From positions 113,051,519 to 113,115,518 of the forward strand of contig OW386286.2 in the NCBI GenBank assembly GCA_936432065.2: a stretch of 64,000 nucleotides of DNA, read 5' to 3'. The DNA comes from Rutpela maculata. Lineage: Eukaryota > Arthropoda > Insecta > Coleoptera > Cerambycidae. Shown piece by piece: positions 49,816 through 61,488 of the stretch. The notes beneath the pieces were generated by a model. It was not told the DNA's origin and searched no databases. It worked only from the letters and a program-made list of their open reading frames with translations. The position numbers and the translations under genes are program-made. How positions within the stretch are numbered: the stretch's first letter is position 1; each line of letters begins with the position of its first letter.

Positions 49816-50160
49816 AAAACCGCTGCCCAAGGAATCACTACTTCCACATCCTGATTTTCTATCCAAGTCAAAAATTTTGTATGTGGAAATAATTGTTTAT
49901 AGAACTTTAATAATATAATATTTGACATTCTCTATCCCAAAAACCCATAAAACGATACATCAGTAGTGGGATGGGGGTGGTGATAGGGGGTGGTAGTGGG
50001 GGTGGACAAAGTAAAAAAAATATTTTGGGTTTTTGGTTCTTGTACACACATTAAATCATATTTTTTTTTCACCCCCTTTAATAATCTTTTGATATGCTAA
50101 TTACCAATTTCATGGACTCTTAGCTGCATGATGTATCTATTTACCATTTACCCCAATTTA
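49816..50160 (-). mobile_element. TTACTTCC family copy 8 (partial)
   Basis: Starts at the AACCGCTGCCC end and stops after TTTACCCCAATTTA. The half with the tetranucleotide tract and TTACTTCC terminus is missing. Confidence 0.75.
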
Positions 50161-50651
50161 TTAAATTTTTTGCGATCTTTTTTGAAATCTTTTTCACTCT
50201 TTTTATTGAAGTTGAGCTTCTACAGAGTAAACTAACATATTCATCACTTTGAATTTTTAAGCTTTAATGTCAGGCTCGTTATCAGAGTATCTTCATATTT
50301 CATGTAAATTTGCAATAATATTGCATTATGGCAACCATACTGGATTCACCGTTTTAAATTCTTAATTTTTGAGACCAGATTCAGTATCCTACTACTACTA
50401 GCTACTCCAAAAATACATACTAGCTACCAATATGGCAATTCCGACGAAATTTGTGCTTCGCCTTCGCCAAATATTGCCAAATTTTCAATTAAAAAAAATT
50501 GTGTTTACAACTTTTGTTCACCTCACAGTTTGAGAAAGATTTCATAAAAATCGCTTAAGCCAATCCAGAATAATGTTTGTAAAAACGGTCGAATTGAGAA
50601 CCTCCTCCTTTTGTAAATTTTTTGAAGTCGGTTAAAAAGCAGTATTCTTTT
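50161..50651. other. Stretch without recognised gene
   Basis: Lies between copies 8 and 9; nothing recognised. Confidence 0.4.
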
Positions 50652-51337
50652 AAAAAACCGCTGCCCAAGGAATCACTACTTCCACATCCGGATTTTCTAT
50701 CCAAGTCACACAACGAAAAAATTTTGTATCTGGAAATAATTGTTTATGGAACATTAATAATATAATATTTGAAATCCTCTACCCCAAAAACCCATAAAAC
50801 GATACCCACATCGGTAGTGGGGTGGGGGGTGGTGACAGGGGGTGGCAGTGGGGGGTGGATAAAGTAAAAAAATATTTTGAGGTTTCTGGTTCTTGTACAC
50901 ACACTAAATCACATTTTTTTTTCATCCCCTTTAATAATGGGGTGGGGGTGGTATGGGGGGTGGCCAATGCCAAATTTTTTTTTGAGACCTTAGCTTCTCT
51001 TGTATATGCTAAATACCAATTTTATGGACTCTTACCTGCTTGATTTACTTTTATTTTCCCCAAATTTACCCCAATTTACCCCCCAACCCTTCGACGGAAC
51101 AAGATGAAAATATAATCTAGTTCTAGATCTCGTTAAAGTACATATGTGTACCAAATTTCAAGTCAATATATCAAACGGTTCCAGAGTAAACGTGCGCACA
51201 AAAAAAGTTACAGACCGACAGACAGAAATTTTTTTTTCGCTCAAACTTGAAATCTCGACGTTTCATGACATTCTAAGCCTATTTGAACAATAAAAATTTT
51301 TTTGTCGTTACTATACTTCCACTGGATGTGGAAGTAA
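50652..51337 (-). mobile_element. TTACTTCC family copy 9 (full length)
   Basis: Ends AACCGCTGCCCAAGG and GGATGTGGAAGTAA are both present. It faces copy 10 in inverted orientation across 113 bp. Confidence 0.85.
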
Positions 51338-51450
51338 TAAGAATGATTATTTTCAAGATATTTCACAAATTCAGTTCAGTGTATTAAACATTAAATTGTG
51401 TTAAACGATAGAATTTAATACAGTGGCGCTTTTATTTCGACTTTTCAGTT

Positions 51451-52138
51451 TTACTTCCACGTCCAGTGGAAGTATAGTAACGACAAAAAAATTTTTAAAA
51501 ATTTTTATTGTCCAAAAAGGCTTAAAATGTCATGAAACGTCGAGATTCTAAGTTTCATCGAAAAAAAAATTTCTGTCTGTCTGTCTGTCTGTCGGTCGTT
51601 TACTCTGGAACCGTTTAAGATATTGACTTGAAATTTGGTACACATATGTACTTTAACGAGATCTAGAACTAGATTATATTTTCATCTAGTTCCGTCGAAG
51701 GGTTGGGGGTAAATTGGGGTAAATTTGGGGTCAATAGGTCAATCAAGCAGGTAAGAGTCCATAAAATTGGTATTTAGTATATTCAAGAGAAGCTAAGGTC
51801 TCAAAAAAATTTTTGGCATTAGCCACCCCCATTACCACCCCCACCCCCTTAATAAAGGGGATGAAAAAAAATTGTGATTTAGTGTTTGTACAGGAACCAG
51901 AAACCTCAAAATATTTTTTTACTTCATCCACCCCCCACTATCACCCCCCTATCACTACCCCCCACCCCCTCTACCGATGTGGGGTATCGTTTTATGGGTT
52001 TTTGGGGTAGAGGATTTCAAATATTATATTATTAAAGTTCCATAAACAATTATTTTCACATACAAAGTTTTTTCGTTGTGAGTGACTTGGATAGAGAATC
52101 TGGATGTGGAAGTAGTGATTCCTTGGGCAGCGGTTTTT
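51451..52138 (+). mobile_element. TTACTTCC family copy 10 (full length)
   Basis: Ends TTACTTCCACGTCCAGTGG and CCTTGGGCAGCGGTTTTT are present. The GTGCGCACG segment after the GTCT tract is deleted here. Confidence 0.85.
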
Positions 52139-53043
52139 GTATAAGTTTTTTATCGTTTCTGTATGAATAAGAGCTCACTAACTAAATGATAAAAACCAGA
52201 GTAAAGCTAAAATCGAACAATGAAATTACTGAGTGATGGGAAACCTTTAAAGGATTGTGTACTTGAATGTGTGGTAAATTTGTAATTCAAAATGGAAAAA
52301 CCAACTGAAAAAACACACTTTCTATCCGTTTAATCCGATTATTAAAATTAGGAAAACGTACTATATGCTCCAATTTGCCACATAAGAACGTGTTGTAATA
52401 TTTGTTCGTAACAATAAAGACTGCTATACAAATTTATAAAATTCCTCGTTTCATTCCTCCCGCTTTATTCATAAAAAGTTCTCGTTATCAACACAATGTA
52501 GCAGAGAACAACAAAGTTTCATTAATTTCAGCAACAAAGAAATTTTTTGTTAAAGTTTATTCAGACTTTAATTAACTTCAAAATCCAATATTGACATACA
52601 GCTAACTACCACTCTCCTGCAGATATTACGGATATATTTTTCTGACAAATTAACTTTTCTAATGGCTTAAGTGTATTTTATTTGAAACATGCCAGTTAAA
52701 TAATATTTGTCCTTTACTGAAAATGGCAATTTGTGGAAAAACAGAGTAGAAGCTTTTTCACAAATAATTACACACCACGTAATCATTCATTTCTCTTAAT
52801 TAGTTATTTTGTGTTGTTAATATCGACGCATTATTACATATAAATCAGTCTCTAAATTAATTATAGGCGTAAACGAATAAAATAGTAATTTTTCTATGTT
52901 GAAAAGTTAAAAGATCAAAACCCCAAATAGTTTAGGAAGCGTCTCTTTGCAACTCTCAGTACGTTTCGTTTTTACTCTTGCTTTACCATCAGTTAAAAGA
53001 CTGATTGATTTTGATTATTTGATTTAATTCAAAACACAACAAT
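52139..53043. other. AT-rich stretch without recognised gene
   Basis: Nothing recognised. Confidence 0.45.
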
Positions 53044-53743
53044 AAAAACCGCTGCCTAAGGAATCACCACTTCCACATCCAGACTTCCTATCTAAGTATC
53101 TTACAATGAAAATACTATAATTGCACTCCACTAAGTGGAAATAATTGTTTATGGAACTTTAATGGTATAATATTTGAAATTGTGTACCAGAAAAGGCCAT
53201 AAAATGATATGCCCCACCAGCAGTAGGGTGGTGGTGGTGGGGGTGAATAAAGTGAAAAAAATTCTAGATGACTGGTTCTTGTACACACACTAAATCACAA
53301 TATTTTTTTCACCCCCTTTAACAAGGGGTGGGGGTGGTAATAGAGGTGGCTATTGCCAAAGATGTTTTTGAGACCTTAGCTCCTCTTATATTTACTAAAT
53401 ACCAATTTCATGCACTCTTAATTGCTTGATTTACCTATTTACCCCCATTTATCTCAATTTACCCTTCAACTCTGCTACGGAATAATATCGATATATAATC
53501 TAGTTCCAGGTCTCGTTAAAATATATACATGTGCCATATTTTAAGTCAATATCTTAAACGGTTCCAGAGTAATCGTGAGCACCAAACAGATACCAGACTA
53601 ACAGACAGACCGACGCGACAGAGAAATTTATTTTATTCAAACTTAACATATTGACGTTTCATGACATTCTAAGCCTATCTGTACAATGAAAATTTTCAAA
53701 CATTTTCCTTACGTTAGTACACTTCAACTGGATGTGCAAGTAA
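53044..53743 (-). mobile_element. TTACTTCC family copy 11 (old, diverged)
   Basis: Full length, with many substitutions (CACTTCAACTGGATGTGCAAG terminus, reduced G tracts). This points to an older insertion than most other copies. Confidence 0.75.
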
Positions 53744-53821
53744 TTCGCAGAAAATAGCATGACAAAGATATAAAAATCATTCTGTGCAGTGGATTACACG
53801 ATAGAAGTAAAGCCTCCACTT

Positions 53822-54475
53822 CAAGCCTTTTCTTCAATAAAACCTACTACGCACCCATATTACTCGGAGTAACCCACTGTGTATCTAATTTACTAGAGGA
53901 AAGCTACTACGCATTCATACTTCTAGAAGAAATCCACTGCGCATCTATACCACTTGAGGTAACCTACTGCGCATCTATACTACCCGTGGTAACCTACTGC
54001 GCATCAATGGGATTCAAAAAAGCCACTGCGCATCCATAATACGTGAAACCTACTTTCACCGAGTATTATGGATGCGCAGTGGCTTTTTTGAATCCCATTG
54101 ACGCGCAGTAGGTTACTACTTGAAATAACCCACTGCGCATCCATTTGACTCGAGGAAACCCATTGCGCATCCATATTACTTGAGGTAACCTACTGTGCAT
54201 CTATAGTACCCTAGAAAAGCCACTGCGCATCCAAAATACTCGAAGAAACCTACTGCGCATCCATACTACTAGAGGTAACCTATTGCGCATCGATGGTACT
54301 CGAGGAAATCCACTGCGCATCCATATTACTTGAGGTAACCTACTGTGCATCTATAGTACTCTAGAAAAGCCACTGCGCATCCATACTACTAGAGGTAACC
54401 TATTGAGCATCGATGATACTCGAGGAAATCCAATGCGCATCCATTCATACTACTCGAAGTAACTTTAATAATTGT
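53822..54475 (-). repeat. Minisatellite of about 30-33 bp, roughly 20 units
   Basis: Reverse orientation of the 3.7-kb minisatellite: units of CCACTGCGCATCCAT plus TACTACTCGAGG-like segments. Higher-order duplication is visible, since 54170-54215 and 54318-54365 repeat nearly the same pair of units. It contains a long inverted repeat at 53989-54116. Nearby copies 11 and 12 belong to another family. Confidence 0.85.
53989..54116. repeat. About 54-bp-arm hairpin inside the minisatellite
   Basis: The left arm (to 54042) and right arm (from 54063) are complementary with one visible mismatch. They include GGGATTCAAAAAAGCCAC and its complement. The 20-nt loop can itself pair GTGAAA with TTTCAC. 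Confidence 0.85.
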
Positions 54476-54480
54476 AGTAT

Positions 54481-54765
54481 GTAGTAGTGGATTAAGTAAA
54501 AAAAAATTGAGACTTAGGTTCTTGTATATACGCTAAATTACAATTTTATTTTTTTCATCCCCTTTAATAATGAGGTGGGGGTAGTAATGGGGGTGGCTAA
54601 TGCCAACGTGCGCACAAAAAAAGTTAGACAGACAGACAGACAGAAATTTTTTTTTTGCTCAAACTTAAAATCTCGACGTTTCATGGCATTTTAAGCCTAT
54701 TTGAACAATAAAAATTTTCAAAATTATTTTTATCGTTACTATACTTCCACTGGATGTGGAAGTAA
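54481..54765 (-). mobile_element. TTACTTCC family copy 12 (internally deleted)
   Basis: Lacks the AACCGCTG end and joins GGCTAATGCCAA directly to CGTGCGCACAAAA, skipping about 200 bp of interior. The TTACTTCC-end terminus is intact. Confidence 0.75.
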
Positions 54766-54789
54766 AATGACCGACATCTAATTGACATT

Positions 54790-55275
54790 TATTACAATTA
54801 CTACGGGAGCCCATCTTAAGTGCCCGTGCCCCCCCCTCCCGATTCTTTAGGACAATGTTTTTCATAAAGATTAAAGCCTAAGGAACAATTTAAGACATGT
54901 CCTAAAAAAAAATTGGCTGCATTTTCAAAATGGCGTCCGTTTAAAAAAAAATTTTGCAAATACGGTTTTGTCATTTAACACAAAAACTAAAAAAGATTGA
55001 GAAAAACTTTCTACACAAAAAACAAAGTGCATAAAATTTTCTACAATTTTGTTCCTATACAATATTTGCATAGGAGTTACCATTTTCCAGATAAATGATT
55101 CATCTCTTAAAATAAAATATAAAATTCAATATAAAACGTAACACTACGGAATCCCACCCTAACTGTCCGTGCACCCTCCCGATCCTTGGGGACAATGTTT
55201 TTCATAAAGATTAAAGCCTAAGGAACAATTTAAGACATGTCCTAAAAAAAAAAAGAATTGGCTGCACTTTCAAAT
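54790..55275 (+). repeat. Direct repeat with 340-bp spacing
   Basis: A block of about 90 bp beginning GGACAATGTTTTTCATAAAG and including TTTAAGACATGTCCT occurs at 54850 and 55190, almost unchanged. It is preceded in both places by a CTCCCGAT-rich segment. Confidence 0.7.
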
Positions 55276-55329
55276 TGTAAAGAAAATTGATCGAACTTTC
55301 TGATACTTTTTTTATTTTTTCTCTAAAAT

Positions 55330-55679
55330 AAAAACCGCTGCCCAAGGAATCACTACTTCCACATCCGGATTTTCTATCCAAGTCACACAACGAAAAAATT
55401 TTGTATCTGGAAATAATTGTTTATGGAACTTTAATAATATAATGTTTGAAATCTTCTACCCCAAAAACCCATAAAACGATACCCCACATCGGTAGTGGAG
55501 TGGGGGTGGTGAGAGGGGTTGGGAGTGGGGGGTGGATAAAGTAAAAAAATATTTTGAGGTTTCTGGTTCTTGTATATACACACTAAATCACATTTTTTTT
55601 CATCCCCTTTAATAATGGGGTGGGGATAGTAATAGGGGTGGCTAATGCCAAAATTTTTTTGAGACCTTGGCTTCTCTTG
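55330..55679 (-). mobile_element. TTACTTCC family copy 13 (partial)
   Basis: Runs from AACCGCTGCCCAAGG to GAGACCTTGGCTTCTCTTGA, then switches directly into the copia remnant. The second half is missing. Confidence 0.75.
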
Positions 55680-55684
55680 AGTTT

Positions 55685-56570
55685 AGTTCAGTCTGACGTA
55701 ATAACCGCGTTTCTGTACGGTTCACGAGGAAGTGTACATGCGTCAGCCTGAAGGCGATGACGATAGATCAGGATAAATCTGTAAACTAGAATCCAGTCTG
55801 TATGGATTCAAACAGTCGTCTAGGTGCTGGAATGAGCGTCTCACCGATTTTCTCAAGATCCAAGGCCTAAGAAGCACCATGGCGGATCCCTGTCTTTTCA
55901 TACGTCAGACAACATTCAAAGTTGCCGGTTCTAATTTATGTAGATGATGGTCTAGTGGCTGGTACTCATTCAGAAGAATTATGATATTTCTTAAAGGAAT
56001 TTGGACGTGAATTCAAGGTTACTAATGGATCTTTGAATAGTTCTCTGGATACGCAAATCACAAAGAAAGATGATGGATCCATATTTATCTGCGCATATAC
56101 AAGGAAGGTGCGGGAGTGTTTCTGCAACGTCTGTGAAAAGTCTTCTGCTATTGAAAGCGAATTTGTTGGATAAAAGATGTCATATCGTGAAGCCGTTGGA
56201 AGCCTCATGCATCTAGTACCTGTGTCGAGACCTGGTACGTGCACTAGGTTTCTGTACAAGGCTGGATCAAAAAAGTGTGTTATGCATACAGGTTCCTTTT
56301 GCAAAATTGGAGATGGTCCAGTAACATTGTTGAGTCGTAAACAACGTAGCTTTTTCAACGACGGAGGCCTAGTTCGTTGCAGCGAATGTTCGAGGAGGTG
56401 ATCTGAGTTGATTCGTGTTATTAAATAAGCGAACAAAACATATCGAAGTAGATTATTTCTTTGTTCATGAGGAATATTTTTATAGACATCTGCACATTCT
56501 CTACGTTGAAAATAGTGAACAGCTAAACCATTGGAAATTGTTCTCCAAAAATTACGAAGCGCCCTTGGGA
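55685..56570 (+). pseudogene. Decayed copia (Ty1-type) pol, RT to RNase H
   Basis: Frame fragments in order: DVITAFLYGS (RT motif A region) at 55692; VYMRQPEG; LYGFKQSSRCWNERL near 55800; YVDDGLVAG, the RT catalytic box, at 55937-55963; SYREAVGSLMHL at 56180; a short CKIGDG and LSRKQRS segment; and TKHIEVDYFFVHE near 56430-56470, the end of RNase H. This order and wording is specific to Ty1/copia pol. At least three frameshifts plus stops make it non-functional. Gag, protease, integrase and the N-terminal RT are absent; the left boundary is the junction with TTACTTCC copy 13. Confidence 0.8.
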
Positions 56571-56998
56571 TGTTAGTCCATTGATATTAGGAAAAATGGA
56601 CTATAATATTTTGCCCTTTGGAGATTATAATATGCTCCACAAAGTCACAAGTGTGGGCCCTGACTTCTAATGCGCCACGCCGCGGTTTTTCGCGGTTTTT
56701 CGCACCAGAAAATGTTATACTTATTGATAATATTCTACTTAAAATTTGCTACAAATAAGGTCCTAAACTTATTTCCGATAGGCGCAATAATTTTCGAGTA
56801 ATAAGCGAACAAACTAGAGGGTTGGTCTCCAATCGACACGCCCTTAGCGTATTCTCAATATAGTGTGGCCAGGTATACATTTAAGTATACCCCCATGTAA
56901 AGTGAAATGTATGTGTGTTTAAGCAGTTTCTTAAATAAAGACGTCTATTAATATTATTATGATTATTATCATTACATTGGAGGGGATGGGAGGTCACA
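56571..56998 (+). mobile_element. Candidate copia LTR downstream of pol
   Basis: Starts TGTTAGTCC right after the pol remnant and ends near GGGAGGTCACA, so it has TG...CA form. It contains TTAAATAAAG, a possible polyadenylation signal, near 56931. About 430 bp. Two inverted relatives lie at 58.2-58.9 kb, and no matching direct LTR lies upstream. Confidence 0.5.
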
Positions 56999-57177
56999 TT
57001 CGCATCCTTTCTCAGGTAGTCTGCAAGATGTCGTTTTCAGTACAATTCTACAATTTCTAGTTCTTTCAAAAATAGCCTAGTCCTACATTAGTATAACTTC
57101 GGATATTTCAATATATTTTAATATCGAATAGTGACATCAAACAGCTTCAGTGGATTAAGCCTATTGAGGAGACCACT

Positions 57178-57859
57178 TAAAAAACCGCTGCCCAAGGAAT
57201 CACTGCTTTCACATCCAGATTTTCTCTCCAAGTCTCTCATAACGAAAAAATTTGGTACGTGGAAATAATTGTTTATAGAATTCTAATAATATAATATTTG
57301 AAATCGTCTACCCCAAAAACCCATATAACGATATCCCACACGGAAGTGGGATGGGGGTGGTGATAGGAGGGGTGGTAGTGGGGGTGGATGAAGTAAAAAA
57401 ATATTTTGAGGCTTTTGGTTCTTGTACACACACTAAATCATAATCTTTTCTCACCCCCTTTAATAGTGGGGTAGGGGTGGTAATGGAGGGTGGCTAATGC
57501 CAAAAATTTTTTTGAAATCCTAGCCTCTCTTGTATATATTAAATACCAATTTTATGGACTCTTACCTGCTTGATTTACCTATTTACCCCCCATTTACCAT
57601 TTTACCTCCCAATAAGATGAAAATATAATCTAATTCTAGATTCCGTAAAGTACATACGTGTACCAAATTTCAAGTCAATGTCTTAAACCGTTCCAGAGTA
57701 AACGTACGCACAAAAAAGTTACAGACCGACAGACAGACAGCAACTTTTTCGCTCAAATTTAAAATCTCGACGTTTCATGACATTCTAAGTCAATTTGAAC
57801 AATTAAAATTTTCAAAATTATTTTTGTCGTTACTATACTTCCACTGGATGTGGAAGTAA
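57178..57859 (-). mobile_element. TTACTTCC family copy 14 (full length)
   Basis: Both ends are present (AACCGCTGCCCAAGG and GGATGTGGAAGTAA), with moderate divergence. It lies between the inverted LTR-like sequences. Confidence 0.85.
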
Positions 57860-57864
57860 TAAAT

Positions 57865-58200
57865 CGCGCCAAGAGTTCTACTTCAAAGGTGGTGTGGAAA
57901 TGAACTGTGCGGAATATGCTGTAATGCTGAGTTTCCAAAAGCACAATTTCAGTTCTGTACACTATGCTCGTAGGCCACAATTTGATAAAAATATGCGAAG
58001 CGCAAATAGGACACCCTCCTAAACGTTAAGCTGATACCACCAAGGAGCTGATGGGAAAAGTTCTGGAGAGGCTGTGCGCCTAACAGGAAACAGCGACAGA
58101 TGGGGTGCTGCAGATGGGTCATTTAGCAAATATAGATCAACTAGAATGAATCATGAATCATATGACGTCTGCCAAGGCGTTGTTAATAAGAAGAAGATGC
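57865..58200 (+). pseudogene. 3' fragment of the same LINE family as at 19.5 kb
   Basis: Pieces such as GHPPKR, LMGKVLERL and RLTGN, with TATDG in another frame, followed by GGCGTTGTTAATAAGAAGAAG, correspond to the RPPKR, MGKSF and tail segments of 19505-19860 and 31960-32400. It is short and frameshifted. Confidence 0.5.
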
Positions 58201-58430
58201 GAAACGTGTGCCGATCAGGGACCAACCCCCTAGTTTGTTCGCTTATTGCTCGAAAATAATTGCGCATATCTGAAATATGTATAGTATTGTATAGAGCCTT
58301 ATTTGTAGAGAATTCCTCTATGTAGAATATTATTAGTGAGTATAAAATTTTCTGTGGGACCAACTACTTCGCGGGAAAATGCGAAAATCAGTGGCGGGGC
58401 GCATTAAGGGTGAAGCTTACACTTGTGCCT
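58200..58430 (-). mobile_element. Partial LTR-like sequence, inverted
   Basis: On the minus strand it repeats the middle of the candidate LTR (AATGCGCCCC, CCCACAGAAAA, AAGCGAACAAACTAGGGGG). It directly abuts the fuller inverted copy. Confidence 0.55.
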
Positions 58431-58942
58431 TGTGAGTGGCCTCCCATCCCCTCCAATGGAATGGATAATAATCATAATAGTATTAATATATGCCTATATT
58501 TAAGAAAATGCATAAACACACATTTCACTTTACATAGGTAGAAAGGGTATAAAGATATACTTAAATGTCACACTATATTGAGAATACGTGTAAAGGGCGC
58601 ATCGATTGGGGACCAACCCCCTAGTTTGTTCGCTTATTGCTCGAAAACCGATGCGCCTATCAAAAATATGTATAGGACCATATTTGTAACAAATTTTATG
58701 TAGAATATTATCAATGAGTATAAGATTTTCTGTGGGACCAACTATTTTGAGGGAAAATGCGAAAAATCGCAGAGGGGCGCATTAGGGGTGGTTCTAAGAG
58801 TAAAGCTCACACTTGTGCCTTGGGAACTATTTTGTTTCTTAAAGGTATCCTTGTAGAGCATATAATCTCCAAAGCGCAAAAGATTATAATTTATTTCCGC
58901 TAGCCCCCGATTTTGGGTCTAAATGTCAATGGGCTAAAGACA
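58431..58942 (-). mobile_element. Fuller LTR-like sequence, inverted
   Basis: Minus strand TGTCTTTAGCCC to GGGAGGCCACTCACA, aligned with 56571-56998 over its length, including GGTTGGTCCCCAATCGA and GGAGGGGATGGGAGG. It is about 512 bp because of local insertions. Confidence 0.6.
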
Positions 58943-60184
58943 TTTGTGGAGTTGTTAAGAATATGCAAATATTCTATTAGTGGACTACTGCCTACCTGTA
59001 GTTCTCTAGTTTGATTAGTTTTTGATAGTTGACTTAATGTCAGTTTTTTTTTATGTCACATGTAAATGCTTAATTTAACAAATAATTTCAGATAGTTTAC
59101 GTCCAAGAAATACAAAATCTCATTAATAATGAAGATGATGATGATCATAATGATGGTGATTTTTGGTGTGGTATACCTGTATCGGCACTTCATAACTGAT
59201 TCTTACTTCTGCCTTCTCCAAGAAAACGAAAACACTGTTAATCTAACATCCGTAGGTTATACGAATTACCAGTGTATGTTTTGCCAAAGTTACATGAGCT
59301 GAGATCAAGTAGTCGCAACAAATGGCAACAGGCCTATTATTAGAAATAACAAGCATGTCATTAGAACGATGTTTACTGATCATGCTGTCCCCAAATATTG
59401 AAAAAATGTGTGGTCATTCGAGTCCTTAGACTTAATAGTTCTAAGCTTTTTTAACGGGATTACTTCAAGCAAACATTTTTTTTGCACCGTTCTATTATGG
59501 TAATTAAACCACAGAATTAATGATGACTTGCATCGTCAAGAAATAATAAGGCGCAGAGTTGTAAAGATATATAGAAACTAGCAATCATCACTTAAATGAC
59601 TTCATTTGTAAAAAGTAACGCAAAATTGTAAATATTTTAATATTACAAATGTTTTTTATATTTTATCAAACACCACAAATATCCTTGTTACACTAATAAA
59701 ACGTCTGTCTTATTATTTGATGAATTTTTAATTTATATTCCCTTTGGAGAACTATGTTATCCATACTTTTAAAGTGTCGACGGCAAGGATAGCCTTGGGA
59801 TTACTAATTATCTGGATCAGTTTTCTTTCATTCTGTTTGCTTCCTTCTCAAGAATGTGTTGTACTCGAGCAGTCTTCCGGTTAGACGAGCTAGGTTTACT
59901 CGTATCAGAAATCAATGAGTCGACAAAATACTGGCATTAGTGGAATGAGTTTTTTAAAAGCATACAAGACAATGATGCCTTCAAATACCTGTGTTTATTT
60001 GTTAGCTTTGTGGATTGTTCATTACTATATAACGGCGAACCGTAATGACCATAAAATACATATGGTGACAAAAATATTACTCCATTTCATTATCTAGTAT
60101 TAATTTTATTATTTCAATACGTTCTTGAAAATCTAAACAAATAATATTTTGTTTTGTTTTCACTTGACAAAAATCAATGTGACT
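58943..60184. other. AT-rich stretch without recognised gene
   Basis: The frame at 59915-60097 has no known motif. Confidence 0.4.
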
Positions 60185-60375
60185 ATACCGGGTGTAACAG
60201 GATCATGGTACATCCCCCCCCTTTTCTCCTTTTAGTTTTGAAGACGGTTTATTGAAATTTGGGATATCCTATATACATAATAAGCGGCTCTTTTTGACAT
60301 ACAAGTGTTTTTTTCTCACTTCCGGTTTCGCCGGAAGTGACACTAACTTTCTATTTTTAAAAGAAACACCCTGAA
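60185..60375. repeat. Short GGGTGT/ACACCC-ended repeat with hairpin
   Basis: CCGGGTGTAACAGG at the left faces AAGAAACACCCTG at the right. A perfect hairpin CACTTCCGG-TTTCG-CCGGAAGTG lies at 60318-60340. Too diverged to name. Confidence 0.4.
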
Positions 60376-61020
60376 ATTTTCTGAATCCACCGATGCCAAA
60401 TAAGTGACATTTCAAACATCAATATTTTTTATAATTTAATTTTTAGTTTTCCATTTAAGTGTGCCATGACGGTTCCTATTTATTCTAAATGACTCTTGTA
60501 ATGCTAGAAAAATCGAAATCCCGTCAAAAATACTAAATTACGTGATTTATGAGCAAATAAAAATCATCAAAATGGTTTTTGGGGCAATACTCAATTTTTT
60601 CAAATGGAACCATATTGGTATCGTGGTACCATTTATTAATGCTATTAATAAGGGATTTATTCATATATCGTATTAAAATGTGTGATAAATAAAAACAAAA
60701 TTACAGCTAAAAGAAAATACAATTTTGTTCTAATTAGGGCCAGTTGTATAGGTTTAGTTTAAACTACAAGCTACAGTTAAACTTAGGTTAAGCCTCTAAT
60801 GTCCATTGTATAAGTGACTGTAACGGACACCTAGAGTTTAACTATCAACTGGTGGATGGAGTACCGGTTAAACTCCAAGCTGCGGTTAAATACATGCGCA
60901 AATTGACAAATATTTGTGTGTGATGTTTTTACAACCTCAACACTGTGCAGTCCTTCTTTTCACTGGATCCATTTTTAAGGAGTAATATTCCCAACCCACA
61001 GAAAACATATATGTTATTAT
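60376..61020. other. Stretch with a small internal duplication, no gene
   Basis: Related words TTTAAACTACAAGCTACAGTT and GTTAAACTCCAAGCTGCGGTT lie at 60758-60780 and 60867-60888, suggesting an old repeat. Confidence 0.4.
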
Positions 61021-61488
61021 TATACTCTTCGCAAAAACGAAGAGTATATTGCATTTGATCGGCACATTTCTAAAACCGGAAATATCGGTCGTAGAGAAAA
61101 AATTTTCATATCATTGTGTTAGTGAACGAATTCTGAACAACTTTCAAAATGTCCGTCTGTCTGTCCGTCCGTCACGTTTCTTGTAAGCACGATAACTTAA
61201 GAAAGAAAAGTACGATTGTATTGAAATTTGGAAAGTAAGTTAGCGTTAGCTAGAGGAAGAACCCTATTGTTTTTGAAAAAAATCAGTCAATAAATAAAAA
61301 AGTTATTAATCATTTAAATAAAAAAAAAATTACTTTCAAAATTTCGGTCAGTTGTATTTAAATAGAAATCTTTCGAAATGTTATTCTCTATAATTTTTTT
61401 TTGCTTTTACATTTTACCAATATATATATTTCATAATAATGTATCTAATCCGTTGAAACATAATTCTTGAATGATATTCATTCAAGTT

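Noticed and set aside
55966..56436. 156-residue open frame on the minus strand
   Set aside because: It is the antisense of the copia pol remnant, whose motifs are clear on the plus strand.
60318..60340. Perfect hairpin as a bacterial-type terminator
   Set aside because: There is no upstream gene, and rho-independent termination does not apply to this eukaryotic context.
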